A stretch of DNA of 64,000 bases from Poecilobothrus nobilitatus. Its lineage: Eukaryota > Arthropoda > Insecta > Diptera > Dolichopodidae. Below are positions 56,031 to 64,000 of this stretch, piece after piece. The notes under the pieces are model-generated. The model did no database searches and was not told the origin of the DNA. It was given only the letters and a program-made list of their open reading frames with translations. A program made the translations under genes and the position numbers. Each line of letters begins with the position of its first letter. Positions within the stretch are counted from its first letter, which is position 1. Location: assembly GCA_947095535.1 (NCBI GenBank), contig OX352772.1:259714793-259778792 (forward strand). The letters run 5' to 3'.

Positions 56031-56594
56031 TATATTCAAAGTTTGTAAGCTTTAAGTATTGACAATGTTTTTGAACTTTGAATCAATTAACTTTGATTAA
56101 TATAAAAGTACCTAAAACTCGTTCACCTTTTGATAAATAAATTAAACAATAAAAGGAAATGCAATTTAGCATTTCTTTGGTAAATTTTAATTAATAAATT
56201 TTAATAAAAACAAATCAATAAGCATTTCGAAAATTAGTATTAAGTAATATTATTGTTTTATGTTACGAAATGCTTATGTTAGCAATAAGTATAATATGTA
56301 AATTTTAATATAAATAAGTTAATAAAAATCAGTCTTAAGACCAACCACAAAATCCTGTATGTCGATTTTTATTGTTCCGAAGAACATATTCAACAATATA
56401 ACAAAATATATCACTGGCGCAGCCGGACAAAAATTTAATCCAAAGATTGAATTAAGAACTGTAGCATATTTATAAATATATGTAAATTAAAAAATAATAA
56501 AAAAAATTTTTTGTTTTAAAAAGTGGTATTATAAGAATAAAACTTTTTTTTTTAAAAATAACAAAGAAAACAAAAGTTTTAATACAAATAATTC
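56031..56594 (+). other. AT-rich region with possible LTR end
   Basis: A stretch around 56160-56275 has inverted GAAATGC..AGCATTTC elements and may be LTR sequence leading to the primer site at 56415. No matching second LTR is visible. Confidence 0.3.
56415..56427 (+). other. Candidate errantivirus-type primer-binding site
   Basis: TGGCGCAGCCGG resembles the tRNA-Ser-complementary primer site (TGGCGCAGTCGG) used by 17.6/297-like elements. It stands alone, preceded by ATATATCAC. Confidence 0.4.
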
Positions 56595-56825
56595 TTGTTG
56601 AGAAAAAACACGGATTGTGAAGAAATTTTTAATAAAAAGAGAATATTTATTAACAGAAATGATCTAAATGAAGATACAAACAATTTTAGCAATCAAATAA
56701 CAAAAGGAAAAGTAGGTATTTATAGTCAGCTAAATGATAGACATTACAATAAACTTCAATTAAAATTAATAAATTTATATCCAAACAGAAATTTAGTAAA
56801 ATTCGTTAAATGTAGTTTTTTTTTT
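56595..56825 (+). other. Open stretch of unknown origin
   Basis: It reads LRKNTDCEEIFNKKRIFINR...YSQLNDRHYNKLQLKLI. Its position after the primer-like site suggests an errantivirus gag remnant, but I recognise no Gag motif. Confidence 0.25.
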
Positions 56826-58304
56826 AAACTAAAATCACAAACTAGGAATATGATCCTTTGTACTAAGGCTATAGTATTACTCACTATGGGGTCATTAATT
56901 AGACAAATGGCGCTTTTTGAACTTGATCGAGAAAGTTTAAGGAAGTGGATGAGGCGCCAACCCAAATATGTGAGTTATATTCCATCTTAGTCCGTTTATA
57001 TATTTTGGATGGGTCCCTTGAAGAGAAATAAGATTTACATCTAAAGAGAAAACCCAAGCATTTGCCAGCACTTTTTCAAAATGATAGCTATAGGTCTATA
57101 GTTTGAGGGTTCGTTTTTGTCACCTTTTTTGGGAGTTGGTGAAACATGAGCAACCTTCCCCTGACTAGGATAGATATGATTGGGTTGGTGGACAATTTTA
57201 TGCTTCAACCCTCTGGTTATGCAGGAACTTTTGTTGACTGATAATTTTTTTACAATCATTTCGAGTCACTTTATAACTTCTACGTGATGCCTCCGAGACT
57301 TTAGCCTTGTAAAGTTTAAACTTTTCCTCTTTATTTTTGTTCGCCCTTTTGCAAATATCATTAAACCATGACTTGGTATTTGATTTAACAGACTTATACG
57401 ATCTAGGTATGAACAGTTTCATACCTAGCATTGTAGTTTTACTAATGGCATCAGCAAAAAGATCAACATTTCTTTGACGAAAGTATATAGACCAGTCGAA
57501 GTCTTTTAAAAAATGATTCAAGTCATTCCGGTTAGCCCGGTTGTAATGCCAGACTAATCTTTTTGAGGTTATGCTTGGACTAGCAGATATACCTTCTGCG
57601 GAGCTTGTTTTAACAAGGCAATGGTCGGAGTTACCAAGCGGAGAGTTAACAGAAATTGTGTATTTTTCTGGATTTGTGGTTAAAAATAAATCCAGAAGAT
57701 GTTGATTATGGACATTTTGATCTGGAACCCTCCTTGGGTTCCTAACAAGTTGAGAAAGTTGGAGGAGATTCGATAATAGTTCAACTTGCCTGCATTCTGG
57801 TGAATTGGAACTAGAATAATGGAGCCAGTTTTTATTGTGAACATTGAAGTCACCAGCGATAGCAATTTCAGCATCCGGGTGTTGGACTAGCACTGAGTTG
57901 ATGTTATTCGATAGTTTCTCAATGGCAACAGCTGTTTCAGACTCACTTGCTTGGGGAGATCTGTATAAAAAGCACAAAAATATTGTATACTTTTCAACAC
58001 GTACTTTAGTCCATATGTAATGAAAAATATGATTGAAGCCTTTTAAATTGTGAAGGGTGTTGAAAGTTACATCAGAACGATTATATAAAGCGACACCTAT
58101 GTGGGTAATGAAATGCGAAACCAAAGAATAGCCGTTAATATTAAAATTAATACTATCATCTTTACCTTGAGTTTCACATAGTGCTAAAAATGCTGGCCTT
58201 TCTGAGAATAAGTATGCCTCTACGGCGCAAAAGTTTGATGCGAGACCACGAATATTGCAAAAATTAAGAGAAAAGTTTGCCATCTTGGTAATACAATATT
58301 GCAA
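56756..58304 (-). pseudogene. Third LINE: endonuclease plus small RT pieces
   Basis: The 368-codon frame (58304-57198) starts MANFSLNFCNIRGLASNFCA, continues AYLFSERPAFLALCETQGKD, GVALYNRSDV, IFLCFLYRSPQASESETAVA, EIAIAGDFNVHNKNWLHYSS and LDLFLTTNPEKYTI, NSPLGNSDHCLVKTS. All endonuclease motifs are in order, including SDH, and the linker (SWFNDICKRANKNKEEKF) follows. Next come an RT start (KVAHVSPTPKKGDKNEPSNY then RPIAI, near 57100) and a C-terminal RT piece (SSSKSAICLINDPIVSNTIA, near 56930-56860), with most of RT deleted between them. The endonuclease frame itself is intact. Confidence 0.85.
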
Positions 58305-59080
58305 CGGGAATTAATTTAATTAAAAAATAATTCATAGGAAAGGGAAAGTTATAGTACAAAGGGAACATATTTCACATTTGTGTTTTTTTTTTCAAGAAAA
58401 AAAAAGTATGTAAACAATAATATAATATAAAATAAATTTTGTGTTTTTAAAATAAATATTGAATATTTTGTTTTTAAGTTAAAAAGTTAAAAGTTAAAAA
58501 ATAAACATTTAAATTGAAATTAAATAGTGAGTAAACAGTTTAAAATAAATTAATTAAGATAAATTTAAAATTATAAAAAATCTAGTGTTTTAGTTGGTAG
58601 TAAACAAATCCAAAATAGAAATCATAATTTAAAATAAAACAAAATTTAATGTTTTTCTTTTTTTTACAATGTTTTAAGAATTATTTCAAAAGATATTAAA
58701 AATAAATTGAGTGATTAAATTATATATATTTGCAGCATTTAAGTAAAATCTTCTGTTACTACACTTAATATCACTTGTTTTTAGATTGAATTAATTATAT
58801 TGAATTCTTGTTATACTTTTATTTATTTATTCTTTTTTTATTTTCTTATTTTTTTCCAAGTAAGTAATTAAGAAAAATTTATTAAGAAAAATTGGTTAAA
58901 AGCTGAGTTATATTTGTGTGATTTTATAGGCACAATTTATTCTAATAAAATTTTGTTCAATTTATTGAACAGTTAAACAGCAAAAGATAAACAAAAATTA
59001 GCACTAAATTTCATTTTAGCTTTATTTTACTATATTTAATAATATATAGAATAAGTTCAATATATACAGAAAAACGTTGA
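58305..59080. other. AT-rich spacer
   Basis: Long A/T runs and no supported gene. It lies between the third LINE and the integrase remnant. Confidence 0.4.
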
Positions 59081-59084
59081 CAAA

Positions 59085-59515
59085 TTTTCTAAACACGCTA
59101 GTTCCCTTTATTTGGAAGATAGAAGCCACTTTACATTATTACTAACAAAAATAAGACAAATTATTAGCATTAGCATTTTGCATTATTAGCATTAATGAAA
59201 AAACTAGTTTTCGACAATGAATGTGCTTCAAAATATATAAAAGATTTTTTTGAGAAAGAAGGTATAAAACGTAATAGCCATACAGGTAATGCCGACATTG
59301 AACGACTTAACGGTACTATAACGGAGAAAATTAGATCATTAAATCTGGAAGAAAAACTACCAATCAAATTACAAATTCATAAAGCCTTAGAAATTTACAA
59401 TAATACTTACTACTCTTCCATTAAAGCAAGCCCACTACTTCTTCAAAATAAAGAAGTAGACCACATAAAAGTGTACGAAAGGCTGAAAAAAATTAAAACA
59501 AACTATTACTATTAA
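59085..59515 (+). pseudogene. Errantivirus-type integrase core remnant
   Basis: VDKFSKHASSLYLEDRSH (from about 59089) is the region of the first catalytic Asp. KKLVFDNECASKYIKDFFEK supplies the second (VFDNE). NSHTGNADIERLNGTITEKI has the Glu of the DDE triad, and the frame runs to 59513. Between the first and second Asp a short repeated TTATTAGCATTA phrase has replaced sequence, so the domain is not intact. The style (NADIERLN) fits insect endogenous retroviruses of the gypsy/17.6 type. An env remnant lies downstream. Confidence 0.75.
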
Positions 59516-59659
59516 ACTAAACTAATAAAAGAAACTGTAATAGAGAAGATTACAACGAAAAGAGAAAAATTGAAAATATAACTTAAGTAATGTTCACGAA
59601 ACTAAAATTAAACGTCCATTTAAATTTGCTAAACTACTAACTACTAAAATAACCGCGAA

Positions 59660-60600
59660 CTAAACAAAACTACTAAAATAACCGCGAAGACAATAGCACT
59701 GTGGATACTCTTACTACTAATACCGGCAGCATCCCACCGAACTATGATAATCGAAAAAATAGAAACTGAATTAGGGTATGCCGAAATAAAAGTATACTAT
59801 TTCAACGTTACAGTAGTAGACAATTTCGACATAATCGAACAAGATAGAGAACTTATATTAGAAAAAATTAAAAAACTTGACAGCGAAGAGATAACAATTA
59901 AATCGAAAATTCCTAGAACAAATGTTTAAGTTAAATTTCCTAGAACAACATATTAACCATATACAGGATAATATCGCATCAGCTCGATTCGGTCTTCTGC
60001 ATTCTAATATACCGACGGACAAAGAAATCAATTTTTATCAAATCGATTTCCATAAGGCATCCAATATCCGACTAGCTGTTACCAAACATATTGACGAATC
60101 TATAATTCTTGCTCTTAAAATTTCCAACACATTCTTTCACAACTAGCAAAAATATTTTATTACCTATTGCTAACTCTTTTCAAAAACAAATAGAGGCTGA
60201 CATTGAATTCATAATACACCATGACAACAAAACACTCTCTTACAAAGAAAGAAAAATATTAAAAAAATTAGCCGAAACCAAAAAATTCAAAAAAGTTGTA
60301 AATTTGTAAACAGAATAAAAGAAGAAATACTTGTAATAGATGAAAATATTATTATTGTAAACAATTTAAAACTTAGTAATTTAACGAGTACTTGTGACGA
60401 AATAAAAGTTTCTCTTAAAGGAAATTACTTTATAAATTTTGACACACACCTCCCAAGGACTAACAATCTTCGAAATTAATAAAGATAGAAACTTAAAATT
60501 TTTTACAAAGGTGTCAAGCATATCCCAAGAGGATGCCTCTATTACGTTCCTGAAAATCGAGTTGAATAAGACAGAAAAGGAAAGAAGTTCAAGCAGCTAC
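59660..60600 (+). pseudogene. Errantivirus-type envelope remnant
   Basis: A hydrophobic leader (about 59690-59735) precedes IEKIETELGYAEIKVYY. Frameshifted pieces follow at 59744-59929, 59922-60146 and 60109-60309, including FLEQHINHIQDNIASARFGL, a segment of the kind conserved in insect errantivirus Env after the cleavage region. Position directly after integrase supports the assignment. Several frame changes and stops, for example near 60470, make it non-functional. Envelope function in insect errantiviruses (cell-to-cell passage) is family knowledge; nothing here suggests activity. Confidence 0.6.
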
Positions 60601-60820
60601 CAAAAAAACTTATAGATTTTTAATTTAATTCGAATTATTCAGGTGTAGGGTATTAATAAGTCGGTTGCATTACTGTTACTTTTACTTGTTATTATTAAAT
60701 ACAGACCTCATTATAATATTGGGAATAAAATTCCGACTGCCATCCAACAGTGAACCTCCATAAACGCTAGATAAGTAGCTCATGAATATTTTATTTAACC
60801 CGCATAACTGGAGCCCAAAA
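60596..60820 (+). repeat. LTR-like 3' end of the errantivirus remnant
   Basis: AACTTATAGATTTTTAATTT, ATTCAGGTGTAGGGTATTAA, GTCGGTTG and ACTGTTAC match 1100-1210 in reverse. Its place after env fits a 3' LTR or its boundary. ACTGGAGCCCAAAATG at 60808-60823 looks like a primer-site context, but this is unproven. Confidence 0.5.
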
Positions 60821-61017
60821 TGAAGGTATAGCTTCAAACTTCAAACAAAAAAATAGGTAAAAATTTAGCAAAATTAAAAATTTTACTGTAAAGTAAATAA
60901 TTAAACAAAAATATTAAAAAAATAACTGAAATGTATTTTGAAAGTGATAATATAAACGTAATAACTAAGTAACATTTCGATTACAAAATACGTGCTAATA
61001 AAATCATTTCCATTAGA

Positions 61018-61112
61018 TAAAATTAAATTTCAATTTCAATTTAATTTTAATTTTAAATTTCAATTTAAATTTTTTAATTTTAATTTTAATTTTAAATTTT
61101 AAGTTTTAATTG
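61018..61112. repeat. Short-period AT minisatellite (TTTAATT/TTTCAATT)
   Basis: About 95 bp built of AATTTCAATTT, AATTTTAATTT and AAATTTTAA variants. Confidence 0.8.
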
Positions 61113-61149
61113 ACGAAATCCTGGATCAAAAATAGTTAACACATATTAC

Positions 61150-62106
61150 TTGACATCAACTGATGTTTTGCAGTGATTTTTGTGTCTTCACTTCCATCTG
61201 TCTTCAATATAAAGAAAAAACCATTCTTTATATACGTTTTAAATATCCAACCGTCCTGTGTCATTTGATTGTCAATTGTAAGTAAAGACAAAGTACGTGA
61301 TGGTAAGCTCACTTTTATGTAGATATGATTTGAACCGCTAAGTCCTATATGTGAAACTTGCAGATGTTTGAAAATAAAGTATATATTTATGAAAAAAAGA
61401 TGCTTTAGATGAATTAGAAATGAATTTAATAATTATAGATTTGCGACTCCTTGTACGAAAAAAAGAACTGACACTATCCACAGTACCAGTAAAGCCAAGC
61501 ACTTCAGATATCTTACTGAAAATCCTCTGAAGATTTTGACTCTCTGAACTCACGATACCACTAATAATAAGGTCTTTCGAATGTAACTGTCTCTCCAACT
61601 CATAAATACGGTCATTAATTTCCTATTCAGAAATATTTAAGTTAAGAGATTCAACTCTCTGGTTGACCTCTTTGACTTGCTGGGTTGGTTTGCTGGGTTG
61701 AAAAATTGTCAATAATTGTGACAAGGGTTTCCAAATTTATTTTCGATTCATGTACGATTTTTTCAGTTTACACTATTTCAATATTATTAATTCTGACATC
61801 CAACGCATCAATATTTTTCGCAAAAATTTCAATAGTTTTTCTAAATTTAGATTCCAACCGAAGCTCGATGTCATTTAATTTATAATCAATAGTCTTTTTA
61901 ATATTTTCTTTAAATAAATCGAACCTTTTTGTTAGATTAGTAAAAATATCTATAATTTGTTTATATTCGGTGCTATTTTTCATCTCTCCAGAAGGTGAAT
62001 TGGCATTAGTTGATTTAAAAGTTGATTTGAAAGTAGAGGAAGAACTATTGGAAGATGATTTTAGAAAATAAGTACTATTTGATCTTAAATCTTTTGGAAA
62101 TATCAT
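61150..62106 (-). pseudogene. LINE ORF1 with coiled coil and RNA-binding region
   Basis: The frame 62106-61768 has a Ser/Thr-rich N terminus, then a heptad-like coiled coil (YKQIIDIFTNLTKRFDLFKE, KLNDIELRLESKFRKTIEIF). After a break, NDRIYELERQLHSKDLIISG, then LQRIFSKISEVLGF and KSIIIKFISNSSKASFFHKY (61598-61370) resemble the RRM-like core of LINE ORF1 proteins. NGFFFILKTDGS lies near the end. One stop sits near 61622. It is a self-assembling RNA-binding protein in intact elements; no ORF2 follows within the minus-strand sequence. Confidence 0.6.
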
Positions 62107-62269
62107 GGTAAACTATAAAGCAGATATGTATATGGTCAAATATAGGCAGAATACGATGATATATTGTAGAAATTAGTATTTCAATTCAAAAATTGTATTT
62201 CTCGATGTGATAGAAGATAAACTTGAGCAAAAGGAATTATCATAATGTATAGATGTTGTTCATGTTCCT
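62107..62269. other. Short spacer between two divergent LINEs
   Basis: AT-rich junction, nothing supported. Confidence 0.3.
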
Positions 62270-62750
62270 GATAGGAAGAATGAAAATTTCAAAGAAAATA
62301 TAAAAAAACTTATTTCTGATGGTCATTAAACTTCATGTATGATGGCCATGTACTTCTGATAATGAGATTTCTTCTTGTTTTCTAAAAAAAATAAAAGTTA
62401 AAGATGACCCTCAATTAAATATAGTTTGCGCTAAGTTTAAATCAAATCATCCAAAAAAAGAATTATGCTTAAATTAAAAAAAAAACAGAATTAAACTGAA
62501 AACCGAATGGTTAAACTGATATTTTAAATGATAAATGTGAAATGAAATAAATTTTTGTAAATGATGCTCTCACAGTAAACAATTGTAAGTTATTACAATA
62601 AGCAAAAAAATTAAAGAAAAATGGAAACTGTAAGTTTATTTGGCTTAAAAACTCTCTAATAAATGTTAAAGTTAATGATAAAGTAGTTGAAAATTGAAAT
62701 TAATAACGTTGAGGACCTAAATAAAAATTTTAATTTAGATATTATTTGAT
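62270..62750 (+). pseudogene. LINE ORF1 (Baculo_FP-type) remnant
   Basis: NVVHVPDRKNENFKENIKKL then, in broken frames, NDALTVNNCKLLQ and AKKLKKNGNCKFIWLKNSLI, NVKVNDKVVE follow the ORF1 signature (ND.LT......A..L.K.G..K..W..N..I.V). The last section near 62700 (INNVEDLNKNFNLDII) matches the usual end. Stops are frequent. Its own endonuclease follows at 62900. Confidence 0.65.
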
Positions 62751-62889
62751 TAATAAAAATTAAAAAATGTATTGTTGTATTGTAATTGTTAAATTTTAAT
62801 TATTACCCTCAGCTAAATTAACTTTTCATAAAATTATTTTTTTAACCATTTTTCTTTTACAATATTCGTCGCAAATTTTTCTAACTTTT

Positions 62890-63325
62890 TTATTGTTCAT
62901 CAGAATTTCGTAGTATGAGAAAAAACTTTGATATGTTAGCGTACTTGTTGACTTTAAAAAAATTATCCAATATTATTTTCTTAAGCGAAATTTGGATTTT
63001 TGATCTTGAACTTCCTAATTTTAATATTTCTAATTCAAATTTACAGGCTTGTTGTAGCAATAACTCTTCTTCGGGTGGTAGTGTTGCTTTTTTCATTAGA
63101 AGGTATTTTGATTATCAATTTTGTCCTATTAATTTTATGTCGCTGGATAATTTTGAATTAAAATGTTGTACCTATTGATAACATTGAATATTTTTTCTAT
63201 TGTATAATATAGAATACATGAGCATAAACGTAATGTTTTTGTAAATGGACTTTAATAATATCTGAAATAATTATAAATGTAAAAATTGTATTATTATTGG
63301 CGATATTAATATTGATACCCATTAG
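62890..63325 (+). pseudogene. LINE ORF2 endonuclease start
   Basis: SMRKNFDMLAYLLTLKKLSN, then IIFLSEIWI and ELPNFNISN, SSSGGSVAFFIRRYFDYQFC (62915-63175) match the first half of a CR1-like endonuclease (SMR.NFD.L...L..., ..LSE.W., GGG.A.++...). CIIIGDINIDTH (about 63290) is the GDFN-type motif, with Ile for Phe. The copy ends soon after, near the piggyBac-like element. Confidence 0.65.
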
Positions 63326-63328
63326 GTC

Positions 63329-64000
63329 CCACTGTACCAATTTTGTAACAGTTATATAAAGTATTCTCTTGTATGTTTCAAAACCAACGTTAGTTAATTA
63401 TTTCTACAAGTGTTCTTTACAAAATATATTCCGTCAATCCCCCCATTTATTGTTTTCGGTTTAACCGTAAGCTGTTTTTTTGTAAAGTTTTAATTTTTGC
63501 CGTTGTTCTGTGTTAGAAAGTGTTTGTAAAACTAAAAAATTGATTTTTTTAAAAAGCATTTTTTTATAAATTTAATATTGAAGATAATTGAAAATAACGA
63601 CATAAAGTAAAGTAACGTTTCATTTGGTAAGTTTTTTGATTATTTTTACTTTGGTGTGCCAATTTTGGTACAATGGGCTCATAAACGAAAAATTGTAGTC
63701 CTTGTCTTTTTTTTAACCGAATAGGTCACTTTTATTATGGCAGAGAAATGTTTAATAAGTTTAAATAGCTTTAGAGGGTTACAAGAATCTACGGATTCTT
63801 CTTCTCAATGATGATTTAGAAGAATTATATTGTGTTTTTATACCACAAGATCCACATATTTTGACAGATGAAGAGGATTTTGATGATGACGATCTGGACA
63901 GATCCGAATTACCACAAGATATTCTAGCAACTTTGGAAATATTTGGTCACAATGAAAGTTTTGACGGTAGTGACGATGAAACTTTAGCCACAAAAAGAAT
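63329..64000 (+). mobile_element. piggyBac-like element, left part (cut by window end)
   Basis: CCCACTGTACCAATTTTG at 63329 is mirrored at 63655-63680, whose reverse complement is GAGCCCATTGTACCAAAATT. Such paired terminal and internal inverted repeats around a CCC start are seen in piggyBac-like elements. A TTAA target is not visible directly before 63329, so the exact end is unsure. Confidence 0.45.
63737..64000 (+). pseudogene. piggyBac-like transposase N terminus (partial)
   Basis: The start MAEKCLISLNSFRGLQESTD runs to a double stop (TGATGA) at about 63809-63814. One frame over, DDLEELYCVFIPQDPHILTD and EEDFDDDDLDRSELPQDILA continue to the window edge. An acidic leader with IPPDP.ELTDEE-like text is typical of insect piggyBac-derived transposases ahead of the DDE/D core. 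Function (TTAA-specific transposition) is family knowledge; the core domain lies outside the window. An alternative is an unrelated acidic protein. Confidence 0.6.

Noticed and set aside
56415..60820. One continuous errantivirus from primer site to 3' LTR
   Set aside because: A LINE fills most of the interval, gag and RT are missing, and the sequence before 56415 does not match the block after 60596; the pieces may come from different copies.

Overview
The window is an AT-rich block of insect nuclear repeat DNA, most likely from a fly (Diptera). The pointers are insect-type errantivirus remnants, BEL/Pao and gypsy-type LTR elements, several jockey/CR1-like LINEs, a piggyBac-like start, a 70-bp phase-0 intron inside a transposase gene, and dispersed repeats carrying ACGGACGGACAT motifs and palindromic ends. 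I found no convincing single-copy host gene, no functional tRNA or rRNA gene and no CRISPR array. Almost every coding remnant is a transposable element broken by stops, frameshifts, deletions or nested insertions. Species-level identity cannot be fixed from the sequence alone.

Layout. 0-3 kb: an RNase H tail of a LINE, an LTR-like fragment, then a seven-unit tandem array with a 147-bp period ending in a palindromic terminus. 3-8.3 kb: a decayed BEL/Pao element with all pol domains recognisable. 8.3-12.3 kb: LINE 3' fragments, one pair in inverted orientation, and a minus-strand LINE reverse transcriptase. 12.3-14.4 kb: AT-rich DNA and a 0.8-kb candidate terminal-inverted-repeat element. 14.5-18.9 kb: a minus-strand gypsy-type element with both LTRs, inserted in a tRNA-derived SINE and flanked by a 4-bp duplication. 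19-20.6 kb: no gene seen.

20.6-25.3 kb: a MULE-type transposase pseudogene (FLYWCH-like finger, DDE core, 70-bp intron, RING-like C terminus), split by a 3.07-kb insertion flanked by a 9-10 bp duplication. That insertion holds a 200-bp tandem array, which itself carries a 1.6-kb repeat copy. 22.5-47.3 kb: nine copies or fragments of this repeat family, in both orientations, mixed with tandem arrays, SINEs, a microsatellite, an RTE-like LINE, a BEL/Pao RT fragment and a CR1-like LINE. 47.5-58.3 kb: a row of LINE fragments, mostly minus strand, including a largely complete jockey element. 56.4 and 59.1-60.8 kb: errantivirus-like remnants (tRNA-Ser-type primer site, integrase, env, LTR-like DNA). 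61.1-63.4 kb: two LINE 5' regions arranged head to head. 63.3-64 kb: the start of a piggyBac-like element cut by the window edge.

The genes do not form a pathway; what links them is nesting. The order of events can be read in places: MULE, then its 3.07-kb insertion, then repeat copy A; SINE, then gypsy; CR1-like LINE, then repeat copy F. The most interesting material is the nine-copy repeat family of uncertain class, its apparent relative carrying the 147-bp array, and the intron-containing MULE.
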